Source: Thiobacillus sp. UBA3361
Lineage (GTDB): Bacteria > Pseudomonadota > Gammaproteobacteria > Burkholderiales > Thiobacillaceae
Direction: 5' to 3'
Assembly: GCA_002360535.1 (NCBI GenBank)
Contig: DEQR01000022.1
Span: 1-33,200, forward strand
DNA length: 33,200 nucleotides
The first letter of the stretch is position 1. Each line of letters starts with the position of its first letter. The translations under genes and the position numbers were made by a program. The notes under the pieces are model-generated. The model searched no databases. It was given only the letters and a program-made list of their open reading frames with translations, and was not told where the DNA came from. Shown here piece by piece: positions 1 through 9,738 of this stretch.

Positions 1-1
1 T

Positions 2-250
2 GCTCTCGGCCAGCAAGGCGAAGATCGCCTCCTGGCCTATCGAGACCTGTTCCGCCCCGAGTTGGATGACGCGGCAATCGCCGATATCCGTCTGGCATTG
101 AATCAGGGACAACCGCTGGGGGAATCCAGGTTTATCAACAGCATCGAGCGCGCTACGGGTCAACGACGCGAGGTCAGGCCGAGAGGCAGGCCGCGTAAGC
201 CGGTTGCGCCGCCGGGGGCGCCGGTAGGTCAGTTGTCGATGGATATTTGA
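2..250 (+). CDS. REP-associated (RAYT-type) transposase, C-terminal fragment
   Basis: The frame is open from the left edge and stops with TGA at 248-250, leaving about 82 residues. The fragment has the features I associate with the tail of REP-associated tyrosine transposases of betaproteobacteria: a YRDLF segment, a helix with ADIRLALNQG, the LGESRF segment (such proteins bind and cut REP hairpins), and a basic tail with RPRGRPRKP. The catalytic HUH and Tyr motifs would lie upstream, outside the window, so whether the full gene is intact cannot be told. A REP-like hairpin lies at 7126-7173, but any link to this enzyme is inference. Confidence 0.7.
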   Translation, partial: ALGQQGEDRLLAYRDLFRPELDDAAIADIRLALNQGQPLGESRFINSIERATGQRREVRPRGRPRKPVAPPGAPVGQLSMDI

Positions 251-260
251 GCCTGGCCCC

Positions 261-308
261 TTTGTCCTCCTTTGTCCTTCCCTTTGTCCTTCCTTTGTCC
301 TTTTGTCC
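261..308. repeat. Short tandem TTTGTCC repeat
   Basis: Five copies of TTTGTCC start at 261, 271, 283, 294 and 302, separated by 1-5 pyrimidines, giving a strongly strand-biased tract between the transposase stop and the cfa stop. No gene uses it. It may be a slippage-prone tract or the edge of a mobile element. Confidence 0.75.
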
Positions 309-370
309 TTTGATTTTTCTCAGGTCCACGGGCGATGCGGGCCGCAGCAACGGGGCCGGGGCGGCCATGT

Positions 371-1543
371 TCAGCGCTGCGAACGATAGACGCCTGGCCG
401 GCCATGATGGCTCAGCACCAACTGCCAGAGCTGCCCTTGGCGGGAGCGGAAATATCCGGCACAGGCCATCAGGTAATACTTCCACATACGCCGGAAGCGT
501 TCGCCATACTTGCTCGTCAGGTTCGGCCAGGCGCGGTCGAAGTTGGCCCACCAGGCCATGAGGGTGCGGTCGTAGTCAGGGCCGAAGTTGTGCCAGTCTT
601 CGATCACGAAACGTCCTTCCAGCGCGGCGGTGATCTCGCGCGCCGAAGGCAGTTTGCCGTTGGGGAAGATGTACTTGTCGATCCATGCGTCCGTCCTGGC
701 GGCGGTGGCGTAATTGCCGATGGTGTGCAGCAGGAACAGACCGTCGTCCCTGAGCACCCGTCGCGCCATATCGAAGTAGGTGGCGTAGTTCTTCGGCCCT
801 ACATGCTCGAACATGCCCACCGAGACCAGTTTGTCGTATTGGCCGTCCAGCTCCCGGTAGTCCATGAGTTTGATGGTCACGGGCAGGCCGGCGCAGCGTT
901 CACGGGCCAGTTTCAGCTGCTGCCGGGAGATGGTGATGCCCTCCACCTGAACCCCGTATTGCCTGGCCGCGTGGGCCGCCAGGCCGCCCCAGCCGCAGCC
1001 GATCTCCAGCAGGCGCTCGCCGGGCTTGAGTTCCAGCTTGCGGCAGATGAGGTCCAGCTTGTCCCGCTGCGCCTGTTCCAGGTTGTCGGCCTTTGCCCAG
1101 TAGGCGCAGGAGTAGCTCATGGTGGGATCGAGCATGGCCTCGAACACGTCGTTGCCGATGTCGTAGTGCCTTTCGCCAACCTGGAAGGCGCGCCAGTGGG
1201 ACTGGAGGTTGAACAGGCTGTGGCGTAGCGCCCCGCCCAGCAAGCGCAGCCGGGCCGCGCCGACGATCTGCTCGTCCGCGTTGACGCTCAGCAGCCGGGT
1301 CATCAGGGCATCCAGCTGGGCGCATTCCCACATACCGTCCATATAGGTTTCGCCAAAGCCCAGGGAGCCGCGCGTGAGAATGTGGTGATAGACGCCTACG
1401 TCTCTTACCTGGATGTCCCAGGGTGCGTCGCCGTTGAAACGCACGCCGGCTTTGGCCGCCAGGTCGCGCAATACGACGGGGGGTTCCGCGCTCGATGCGT
1501 GGGTCCACCGATAGGTGCTGTCGGGGTCGCTGATGTGTTGCAT
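371..1543 (-). CDS. cfa: Cyclopropane-fatty-acyl-phospholipid synthase
   Basis: This enzyme transfers a methylene group from S-adenosylmethionine to the double bond of unsaturated acyl chains in membrane phospholipids, a stress and stationary-phase modification. The 390 residues are close to the E. coli length of 382. The N-terminal lipid-binding part is followed by the SCAYW segment (Cys146, matching the active-site region), the SAM-binding loop LLEIGCGWGG at about 178-187, and MFEHVG and FLLHTIG motifs. The ATG at 1543 is preferred because GGGAGAGAG lies just upstream; the frame stays open to 1717 but that extension is low-complexity. A short ORF on the same strand lies upstream (1657-1740), and katG is further upstream. 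Confidence 0.95.
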   Translation of the reverse strand: MQHISDPDSTYRWTHASSAEPPVVLRDLAAKAGVRFNGDAPWDIQVRDVGVYHHILTRGSLGFGETYMDGMWECAQLDALMTRLLSVNADEQIVGAARLRLLGGALRHSLFNLQSHWRAFQVGERHYDIGNDVFEAMLDPTMSYSCAYWAKADNLEQAQRDKLDLICRKLELKPGERLLEIGCGWGGLAAHAARQYGVQVEGITISRQQLKLARERCAGLPVTIKLMDYRELDGQYDKLVSVGMFEHVGPKNYATYFDMARRVLRDDGLFLLHTIGNYATAARTDAWIDKYIFPNGKLPSAREITAALEGRFVIEDWHNFGPDYDRTLMAWWANFDRAWPNLTSKYGERFRRMWKYYLMACAGYFRSRQGQLWQLVLSHHGRPGVYRSQR

Positions 1544-1656
1544 GGATCGCTCTCTCCCGGGCGCGGTCTGTTGGCTCTGCCTCTGCTTACAAGCTAGTAA
1601 ACACTGGGCAGGGGACAAGTCGAACTGTACTGACGTACGCGGGGACGCCTGGGCGG

Positions 1657-1740
1657 TCAGGCGCCGGCCAGGCCGAGACCCAGCAGGGCCAGGGCTTGAA
1701 GCATTTCGGGGCGCCAACGGTGTCGTATCGGGGTGCGCAT
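1657..1740 (-). CDS. Possible 27-residue small protein upstream of cfa
   Basis: An ATG at 1740 is preceded at good spacing by AAGGAG, as strong a ribosome binding site as any in the window. The frame runs 27 codons to TGA. The peptide has a basic N-terminal half (MRTPIRHRWRPEM) and a hydrophobic C-terminal half (LQALALLGLGLAGA), as in tiny membrane-associated proteins. It lies between the katG 3' hairpin and cfa, 113 bases before the cfa start, so it could be a leader cistron or a stand-alone small protein. I recognise no family. Translation is inferred only from the ribosome binding site. Confidence 0.4.
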   Translation of the reverse strand: MRTPIRHRWRPEMLQALALLGLGLAGA

Positions 1741-1827
1741 GTTCGCTCCTTGTGTTCCATGTTCGTCCGGGCAGGACGGGCGGAGATCGGGGTTGCCGGT
1801 CAGGGTGTTTCGGTCCCTGCGCCTGCG

Positions 1828-1877
1828 CTGGCAGTGGGCTCCGGCATCGCCCGGGGCTCGTGCCGGACCCCTGCCAG
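1828..1877 (-). terminator. Nested stem-loop just after katG
   Basis: The outer arms CTGGCAG (1828-1834) and CTGCCAG (1871-1877) pair perfectly. An inner pair, TCCGGCA (1840-1846) and TGCCGGA (1861-1867), lies inside them. The structure begins three bases past the katG stop. No T-run follows on the minus strand, so it may be a Rho-dependent end or an mRNA 3' stabiliser rather than a classic intrinsic terminator. Confidence 0.55.
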
Positions 1878-1879
1878 CC

Positions 1880-4060
<2,181 letters not shown>

Positions 4061-4126
4061 GGTCATCTCCTGTGGGAAAGGTCGGGTGGGATCCGGTTGC
4101 GCAGGATCTGAGGTCATTCAAGACCA

Positions 4127-4163
4127 ATATCATTGATCTATACAATGAATAATATAAAATATT
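4127..4163. promoter_or_regulatory. Likely OxyR binding site between katG and oxyR
   Basis: The known OxyR target is two ATAGntnnnanCTAT units separated by seven bases. Positions 4127-4141 read ATATCATTGATCTAT, a good match (ATAT for ATAG, final CTAT intact). After exactly seven bases, 4149-4163 (ATAATATAAAATATT) gives a weaker second unit. It sits in an AT-rich island 67 bases from the katG start and 29 bases before the oxyR start, suited to katG activation and oxyR autoregulation. Matched by eye. Confidence 0.6.
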
Positions 4164-4191
4164 GCAATCTAGAACTTCAATTGAAGCGGCC

Positions 4192-5097
4192 ATGACCCTG
4201 CAAGAGTTGCGTTATCTGGTGGCCTTAGCCGACTCGGGCCATTTCGGGCAGGCCGCCGAGGCCTGTTTCGTGAGCCAGTCCACCCTGTCCACCGGCCTGA
4301 AGAAGCTGGAGGATTTCCTGGGGGTGACCCTGTTCGACCGTTCCCTCAAACGCGTGACGCCCACGCCCATCGGCCGGGAGATCGTGGAATCGGCCCGGCG
4401 CATCGTGGAGGAGGCCGGTCGCATCCGCGAGCTGGCCGGCTATGCCAAGGACCCCATGGACCGCACCGTGCACTTGGGGGTAATCCCCACCCTGGGGCCC
4501 TACTATCTGCCCCACGTCCTAACCCTGGTGCATCAGGCCCACCCCAAGCTGCGCCTGCTGCTGCGGGAGGAGATGACGCCCCACATGCTGACCCACTTGG
4601 CCGAAGGCAAGCTGGACGCCGGTCTGCTGGCGCTGCCGGTGAACGACCCCGGCCTGGAGGTGGTGCCCCTGTTCGTGGAACCCTTCCTGGCTGCCGTGCC
4701 CGCCGAGCACCCTTTGGCCAAGGCGAAATCCGTGAAGATGGATGACCTGGTCCAGGCCGGTCTGTTGCTGCTGGAGGAGGGACACTGCCTGCGCGACCAG
4801 GCCCTGGAGGCCTGCCATCTGGAAGGCCTGAAGAGTGAGGAGATCCGCGCCACCAGCCTGGAGACCCTGCGGCAGATGGTGGCCATGGGGCTGGGTGTGA
4901 CCCTGATCCCCTCTTTAGCCGGTGCCGGCACCAGCCCGGCCGGTCAGCAGGTGGTGTTGAAATCGGTGGCGAAGCCGGGCGCCTCCCGCACCATTGGCCT
5001 GGTCTGGCGTCGCCGCTCGCCCCTGGCCTACACCCTCGCGCGTCTGGCCGAGACCCTGGCCGGCCGGCTGCTGCCGGAGACCCAGCCGGTGAAATGA
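4192..5097 (+). CDS. oxyR: Hydrogen peroxide-sensing LysR-type regulator OxyR
   Basis: This is a LysR-family activator that forms an intramolecular disulfide with hydrogen peroxide and turns on peroxide-defence genes. The protein is 301 residues. An N-terminal winged helix-turn-helix (about 1-60, with LQELRYLVALADSGHFGQAA) is followed by the regulatory domain. The redox cysteines fall at exactly Cys199 and Cys208 (GHCLRDQALEAC), as in E. coli OxyR. The ATG at 4192 (MTLQELRYL) fits the family start; an in-frame upstream start at 4162 adds ten unconserved residues and lies inside the operator region. The ribosome binding site is weak (GAAGCGG). Its location opposite katG supports the identification. 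Confidence 0.95.
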   Translation: MTLQELRYLVALADSGHFGQAAEACFVSQSTLSTGLKKLEDFLGVTLFDRSLKRVTPTPIGREIVESARRIVEEAGRIRELAGYAKDPMDRTVHLGVIPTLGPYYLPHVLTLVHQAHPKLRLLLREEMTPHMLTHLAEGKLDAGLLALPVNDPGLEVVPLFVEPFLAAVPAEHPLAKAKSVKMDDLVQAGLLLLEEGHCLRDQALEACHLEGLKSEEIRATSLETLRQMVAMGLGVTLIPSLAGAGTSPAGQQVVLKSVAKPGASRTIGLVWRRRSPLAYTLARLAETLAGRLLPETQPVK

Positions 5098-5098
5098 A

Positions 5099-5130
5099 AA
5101 ACGTCCGCTCCGGGCAGGCAGCGGGCGTTT
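5099..5130. terminator. Bidirectional terminator between oxyR and the cytochrome c peroxidase gene
   Basis: AAACGTCCGCT (5099-5109) pairs with AGCGGGCGTTT (5120-5130) over 11 positions with one G-U pair and a ten-base loop. On the minus strand the stem is followed by TTTTTCATTTC, a good intrinsic terminator tail for the peroxidase gene. On the plus strand only TTT follows. The two genes converge here. Confidence 0.75.
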
Positions 5131-5151
5131 GACCGGCCGGGGCCCTCGGGA

Positions 5152-6147
5152 TCAGCCGAAGGGCTTGGGCTTGGGCGTGTCGTTGGTGGAAGGCGGCAGG
5201 ATGGGCAGCTTGAAGTCGGGCTGCTTGCCGGTCAGGGTCTTCAGGAAGGCGACGATCTGGGCGATCTCCTCCTTGCTGTAGGTGCGGCCCAGCTGCAGCT
5301 TGCCCATGATGTCCACCGCCTCCTCCAGGGTCCAGGCGCCGCCGTCGTGGAAGTAGGGGTAGGTCATCTCCACGTTGCGCAGGGTGGGCACCTTGAACTT
5401 CATGCGGTCGGCGTCCTTGCCGGTGAGGCCCGCCACGCCGGCCATCTTGCTCTTGGTGTCGTACTCCTTCACCAGGCCCATCTTCTGGAACGACGAGCCG
5501 CCCACCGCCGGGCCGTAGTGACAGGCGGTGCAGCCGCTGTTCTTGAACAGCTCGTAGCCGGCCTTCTCCTGGGCGGTCAGCGCCTTCTTGTCGCCCTTCA
5601 GCCATTTGTCGAAGCGGGAGTCGGGGGTGACCAGGGTCTCCTCGAAGGCGGCGATGGCGTCGGTGACCATGTCGATGTTGGCCGTGTCCTTGCCGAACAC
5701 CTTCTTGAACTCGGCCTTGTAGGCGGGAATCGAGTTCAGCACGCCGACTGCCAGTTCATGGGTGAAGGCCATTTCGCCGGGGTTGGCGATGGGGCCGCCG
5801 GCCTGGGCCTTCAGGTCGGCCGCCCGGCCGTCCCAGAACTGGGCCAGGTTCATGCTGGAATTGAGGACGGTGGGGGCGTTGATGGGGCCCTGCTGCCAGT
5901 TGTGGCCGATGGAGGTCTGCAGGTTGTCGGTGCCGCCCATGGACAGGTTGTGGCAGGAGTTGCAGGAGATGAAGCCGGACAGGGACAGGCGGGGGTCGAA
6001 GTACAGCTTCTTGCCCAGCTCCACCATGGCCGGGTTCTTCGGTTTGATGGCCTTGATGGGCTGAATGGGCTCGGCGGCCCGGCCGAGGGTCCAGGCGGAG
6101 GCGGCGACGACGGACATGATGGCTACGGAGAGTGCGCGCAACTTCAT
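5152..6147 (-). CDS. Diheme cytochrome c peroxidase (MauG/CcpA family)
   Basis: This periplasmic enzyme reduces hydrogen peroxide to water with electrons from small c-type cytochromes or azurin-type donors. The 331 residues begin with a signal peptide (about 1-25, ending near GRAAEP). The peroxidatic haem motif is CNSCH (Cys62-His66) and the high-potential haem motif is CTACH (Cys206-His210). FWDGRA, GGPIANPGEMAF and TLRNVEMTYPYFHDGGA are typical of bacterial diheme peroxidases. The C-terminus is Pro-rich. It converges on oxyR and diverges from the rubrerythrin gene. An FNR-type box about 93 bases upstream suggests oxygen-responsive control, as for ccp genes in Pseudomonas. Confidence 0.93.
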   Translation of the reverse strand: MKLRALSVAIMSVVAASAWTLGRAAEPIQPIKAIKPKNPAMVELGKKLYFDPRLSLSGFISCNSCHNLSMGGTDNLQTSIGHNWQQGPINAPTVLNSSMNLAQFWDGRAADLKAQAGGPIANPGEMAFTHELAVGVLNSIPAYKAEFKKVFGKDTANIDMVTDAIAAFEETLVTPDSRFDKWLKGDKKALTAQEKAGYELFKNSGCTACHYGPAVGGSSFQKMGLVKEYDTKSKMAGVAGLTGKDADRMKFKVPTLRNVEMTYPYFHDGGAWTLEEAVDIMGKLQLGRTYSKEEIAQIVAFLKTLTGKQPDFKLPILPPSTNDTPKPKPFG

Positions 6148-6239
6148 TTGAGTCTCCCAGGTGGTTGCGGAAAGGCCGGGTTGGCTAGGGTGGTCATGGC
6201 TGCCCGGATTTAGAATCGATACAAATATCCGAAATTATC

Positions 6240-6253
6240 TTGATGTGAGTCAA
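6240..6253. promoter_or_regulatory. FNR/ANR-type box
   Basis: TTGATGTGAGTCAA differs at one position from the FNR consensus TTGAT-N4-ATCAA. It lies in the AT-rich gap between the divergent peroxidase and rubrerythrin genes, 93 bases upstream of the peroxidase start and 154 bases before the rubrerythrin start. The first is the better distance for class II activation. Confidence 0.55.
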
Positions 6254-6293
6254 GAACTTTATCCGGTACCTTCATGCTGTCGCCACAGGCGCG

Positions 6294-6335
6294 ATCTATT
6301 TCTTAGATTGATGTTATGTCATCTATTCATTAGAC
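6294..6335. promoter_or_regulatory. Duplicated TCTA-N5-TAGA inverted repeats upstream of rubrerythrin
   Basis: ATCTATTTCTTAGAT (6294-6308) and ATCTATTCATTAGAC (6321-6335) are two copies of the same short palindrome, 27 bases apart start to start, ending 71 bases before the rubrerythrin ATG. They could be a tandem operator. The CTAT/TAGA elements recall OxyR half sites, but the spacing does not fit the OxyR rule, so the regulator is unknown. Confidence 0.4.
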
Positions 6336-6406
6336 CGAAATTTCCCCCATCCGTAGCATGGGCTCCGTGTTCAGTACACAACCCGCAACGGAATAGGAGA
6401 TCGGAA

Positions 6407-6892
<486 letters not shown>

Positions 6893-6951
6893 ATCCCCCG
6901 GCCTGTCCACCCTTGCGGTCAGGCCCATTGAATCGAAGCTTTAGGAAAGGA

Positions 6952-7122
6952 ATGAATATGAAAGTCTGGCAATGCATCGTCTGTGGCCACATCTACAACG
7001 AAGCCGAGGGCGACCCCGCGCACGGCATCGCCCCCGGCACCGCCTGGGCCGATGTCCCGGACAGCTACGAATGTCCCGAGTGCGGCGTGGCCAAGGCGGA
7101 CTTCGAGATGGTGGAAGTCTGA
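6952..7122 (+). CDS. Rubredoxin
   Basis: This small one-iron electron carrier has 56 residues, close to the usual size. Two metal-binding knuckles, CIVCG (Cys8, Cys11) and CPECG (Cys41, Cys44), bind iron, and GTAWADVPDSYECP is a hallmark stretch. The start is MNMKVW at 6952 or the second Met at 6958; AGGAAAGGA upstream could serve either. It lies 59 bases after rubrerythrin and 89 bases before the reductase, which makes it the likely carrier between the two. Confidence 0.95.
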   Translation: MNMKVWQCIVCGHIYNEAEGDPAHGIAPGTAWADVPDSYECPECGVAKADFEMVEV

Positions 7123-7125
7123 GGC

Positions 7126-7173
7126 TTCCCCCACCCCAATCCTCTCCGCATGGGGAGGGCGGGGTGGGGGGAA
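7126..7173. repeat. Long GC-rich hairpin, REP-like intergenic element
   Basis: Outer arms CCCCCACCCC (7128-7137) and GGGGTGGGGG (7161-7170) pair perfectly. Inner arms CCTCTCC (7141-7147) and GGGGAGG (7152-7158) pair with one G-U around a GCAT loop. The C-rich/G-rich palindrome resembles dispersed intergenic repeats common in proteobacterial genomes. It could act as a REP unit or as a stem that tunes reductase expression. No T-run follows. Confidence 0.6.
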
Positions 7174-7211
7174 TCCGGCCGTTTCAGTTCAAACAATCAA
7201 GGACCCCGACC

Positions 7212-8357
7212 ATGAATCCCATCCTCATCATCGGCGCCGGCATGGCCGGTTACGGCGTGCTGCGGGAATTCCGCAAGCGGGATGCCGACACGCCGGTGAC
7301 CCTGATCACCGCCGACGACGGGCGCGTCTATAGCAAGCCCAACCTGTCCAACGCCCTGGCCCAGAAACGGTCGCCGGCGCAGCTGGCGGCAATGGACGCG
7401 GCCAAGGCGGCCGACACCTACCGGGCGCGTATCCTCACCGAGACCCGCGTCATGGCCATCGACCCCGCCGGCCATGCGGTCAGTACGGACGGCGGGGACC
7501 TGGCCTACGGCCGGCTGGTACTGGCCCTGGGGGCGGACCCCTTTTCCCACGGCCTGGCGGGAGAGGCCGCGGACGACGTCTTCACGGTCAACGACCTCAC
7601 GGACTACGCCCTGTTCCGCGCCGCCCTGGAGGGCAAACGGCGAGTGGTCATCCTGGGCGGCGGCCTCATCGGCTGCGAATTCGCCAACGACCTGCTCCTG
7701 GGCGGCCATGAGGTGAGTGTCGTCCACTTGGGCGGCTGGCCCCTGGAGCGCCTGGTTCCCGAACCGGCCGGGCGTGCCCTGGCCGATGCCCTCGCCGCGC
7801 GGGGCGTGGATTGGCACTTTGGCCGCACCGGCCGGACCGTGGAGCGGGCCGGCGAGGGTTACGTCCTGACCCTGGATGACGGCAGCCGGGTGCGGGCCGA
7901 TCTGATCCTGTCCGCCATCGGCCTGCGCCCGCGCACAGGATTGGCCCGGGCGGCGGGCATCGAAACGGATCGGGGCATCGTGGTGGACCGCGGCCTGTGC
8001 ACCAGTACCGAGGACGTCTATGCCGTCGGCGACTGCGCCCAGTTGGAAGGCCTGGTGCTGCCCTACGTGCAGCCCCTGCTCATCCAGGCCAGGGCGCTGG
8101 CCGCCACCCTGGCGGGCGAACCCACGCCCTTGGCCTACCCGGCCATGCCGGTGGTGGTGAAGACCTCGCTCCACCCGGTCGCGGTGCAGCCGCCGCCCAT
8201 GGGCGCGGCCGGGCACTGGAGGGTGGAAGGGGACGGGGAGGGCATTCGCGCCCTGTTCCTGGCGCCGGACGGCGGGTTGCTGGGGTTCGCCCTGACCGGC
8301 AGGCACACGGGCGAGCGGGCCAGGTTGGCGGAGCAGGTGCCACCCATGCTGGCCTGA
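7212..8357 (+). CDS. FAD-dependent rubredoxin-NAD(P)+ reductase-like oxidoreductase
   Basis: This 381-residue protein matches the AlkT/RubB-type pyridine nucleotide-disulfide oxidoreductase fold. An N-terminal FAD-binding GAGMAGYG (about 7-14) is followed by the NAD-binding GGGLIGCEF (about 149-157) and the second FAD motif DVYAVGDCAQ (about 269-278). No CXXXXC redox pair is seen, which fits rubredoxin reductases. It should pass electrons from NAD(P)H to the rubredoxin encoded just upstream and on to rubrerythrin. The start is the ATG at 7212 (MNPILIIGAG), the only one that places the Rossmann motif at the N-terminus. The frame opens earlier (6972), but that is a shadow of the rubredoxin region. 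Confidence 0.88.
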   Translation: MNPILIIGAGMAGYGVLREFRKRDADTPVTLITADDGRVYSKPNLSNALAQKRSPAQLAAMDAAKAADTYRARILTETRVMAIDPAGHAVSTDGGDLAYGRLVLALGADPFSHGLAGEAADDVFTVNDLTDYALFRAALEGKRRVVILGGGLIGCEFANDLLLGGHEVSVVHLGGWPLERLVPEPAGRALADALAARGVDWHFGRTGRTVERAGEGYVLTLDDGSRVRADLILSAIGLRPRTGLARAAGIETDRGIVVDRGLCTSTEDVYAVGDCAQLEGLVLPYVQPLLIQARALAATLAGEPTPLAYPAMPVVVKTSLHPVAVQPPPMGAAGHWRVEGDGEGIRALFLAPDGGLLGFALTGRHTGERARLAEQVPPMLA

Positions 8358-8394
8358 GAGACAATGGCGGACATCGCAACCCGGCCCAAACGCC

Positions 8395-8679
8395 ATGCCC
8401 GCCGACCCCAACGCCTTCATCGGCTATACCGCCGCCGCCTTCACCACCGCCGCCTTCGTCCCCCAGGCCTGGAAGTCCTGGAGTACCCGCGACCTCTCGG
8501 GCGTCTCCCTGCCCATGTACGCCCTGTTCACTTTGGGCGTCGGCATGTGGTGCGCCTACGGCTTCGTCATCGGCAGTCTGCCGGTGGTCCTCGCCAACGG
8601 TGTCACCCTGGTGCTGGCATCGCTGGTGCTGGGGCTGAAACTGGCCAGCCTGCGCGGGCGGGTCAATCCAGCAGGGTGA
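8395..8679 (+). CDS. SemiSWEET-like small membrane transporter
   Basis: The 94 residues fit a three-helix PQ-loop half-transporter, the bacterial form of SWEET sugar carriers, which works as a dimer. The VPQAWKSW motif in helix 1, the TRDLSGVSLPMY loop and the MWCAYG segment of helix 2 are typical. The substrate cannot be told from sequence. It starts 37 bases after the reductase gene and its 3' end overlaps the convergent gene at 8663-9007 by 17 bases. Confidence 0.88.
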   Translation: MPADPNAFIGYTAAAFTTAAFVPQAWKSWSTRDLSGVSLPMYALFTLGVGMWCAYGFVIGSLPVVLANGVTLVLASLVLGLKLASLRGRVNPAG

Positions 8680-9007
8680 GGGTCGTCTCCGCGTTGTCCT
8701 TGCGGATATCCAGCCGGATTTCGCAATGCTCGGTGATCTCGTCCACCGGGGTCGGGTCGTCCGCGCAGCTGCAGCCGGCGATGATGCCGCTGTAGAAGAG
8801 GGCGACCTTCGCCCCGATGCGGCCGGGCAGGTCCTCGACCCCGAGGATCACCGCCTCCAGGCTGTCCGGAAGGGCATGGCTGGAGCGCGACAGGCCCTGT
8901 TGCAGGGGCAGCAGGTCGCGGTCCAGGCGCTCCAGTTCGTCCTTCAGGGTGCTTCTGAACTCGGGGGTTTGCCAGGCGGCCAGTGACCTGGGCAGGAAGA
9001 TGCGCAT
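8663..9007 (-). CDS. Unknown 114-residue protein
   Basis: I do not recognise this family. The product is soluble and acidic, with a predicted helical N-terminal half rich in Leu and Glu (LKDELERLDRDLLPLQQG) and a C-terminal half with Cys residues (AGCSCADDP, EHC) and a beta-rich end (RLDIRKDNAETTLTLL). The Cys cluster could bind a metal. The start at 9007 (MRIFLPRSL) has an AAGGG about nine bases upstream; the frame runs open to 9085. The 3' end overlaps the SemiSWEET-like gene. Confidence 0.6.
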   Translation of the reverse strand: MRIFLPRSLAAWQTPEFRSTLKDELERLDRDLLPLQQGLSRSSHALPDSLEAVILGVEDLPGRIGAKVALFYSGIIAGCSCADDPTPVDEITEHCEIRLDIRKDNAETTLTLLD

Positions 9008-9128
9008 CCGGCCGTTCCCTTCGTGATGTGTGGAAACTGATGTGTGTAAACGGCCGCCATGATCCCAGATTTCCCCGCCGGCCATCCACTCCCGTGTTCC
9101 GCATCGGCCGGCGCAGGAGATAGGGAAT

Positions 9129-9668
9129 TCAGACGCGGCGGCGCAGGCGCAGGGTCACCAGGCCCAGGCCGGCCAGCAATACGGCCCAGGTCTCCGGTTC
9201 GGGGACGGCGCTGACGGCGACCGGCTGGGATGTCTCGGTGGTGGCGCCGGATAGGGAGGTGATGTCCGTGATGTTGCCGCCGGCCGACCCGGCTGGACCG
9301 ATGCCGGTCAGGTAGAGGCGTTCGGCGGACAGGGCGGCGATGCCCTCGCCGGTGCCGATGGCGCCTTCGTCGCCGATGAAGCCGCCGCCGTTCATATTGA
9401 ACAGCAGGCCGGCCAGCTCGGCGAAGCCCATGCTGAAGCCGCCCACCCGGCTGTCGCCGGCGAAGCTCAGGGCGAAGCGGCTCACCTCGCCCAGGGAGGC
9501 GTCCAGCCAGCCATCCAGGTTCAGGTCGGTGCCGGTGAAGTTGCCGGTCAGGCTGCCGCCGCCCGTGAAGCCGCCCTGGCTGAAGACGTAGGCCCCGGCC
9601 TGGGCCGGCCCGGCGAGGGCGGCCAGGGTCAGGATGGCGGCCGCGAAGCGATGGGATATGTTGTGCAT
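9129..9668 (-). CDS. PEP-CTERM sorting-domain protein
   Basis: This is an exported protein of 179 residues with a signal peptide (about 1-24, ending PAQA) and a Gly/Phe-rich body with no catalytic motif that I can see. The end is a classic PEP-CTERM signal: VPEPETWA, a hydrophobic helix and the basic tail RLRRRV. Exosortase would recognise and cleave this tail for surface or exopolysaccharide-associated display. No exosortase gene lies in the window. A GAGGAG ribosome binding site precedes the ATG. It is the second gene after the nonahaem cytochrome, 70 bases downstream, with a strong hairpin between them. Confidence 0.9.
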   Translation of the reverse strand: MHNISHRFAAAILTLAALAGPAQAGAYVFSQGGFTGGGSLTGNFTGTDLNLDGWLDASLGEVSRFALSFAGDSRVGGFSMGFAELAGLLFNMNGGGFIGDEGAIGTGEGIAALSAERLYLTGIGPAGSAGGNITDITSLSGATTETSQPVAVSAVPEPETWAVLLAGLGLVTLRLRRRV

Positions 9669-9688
9669 CTGAGTGCTCCTCGGTGCAT

Positions 9689-9714
9689 GGGGCGGGAGAC
9701 AGGCCTCCCGCCCC
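9689..9714 (-). terminator. Strong hairpin between the nonahaem cytochrome and the PEP-CTERM gene
   Basis: GGGGCGGGAG (9689-9698) and CTCCCGCCCC (9705-9714) form a perfect ten-pair stem with a six-base loop. It ends about 20 bases before the PEP-CTERM start and has no T-run on the minus strand. It may cause partial termination or set unequal expression of the two genes. Confidence 0.6.
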
Positions 9715-9738
9715 GGTGGTCAGGTCAGGAGGTGCGGG

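Noticed and set aside
6161..6406. N-terminal extension of rubrerythrin
   Set aside because: It runs through the AT-rich regulatory region with the FNR-type box and shows no rubrerythrin resemblance; ATG 6407 has AGGAGA.
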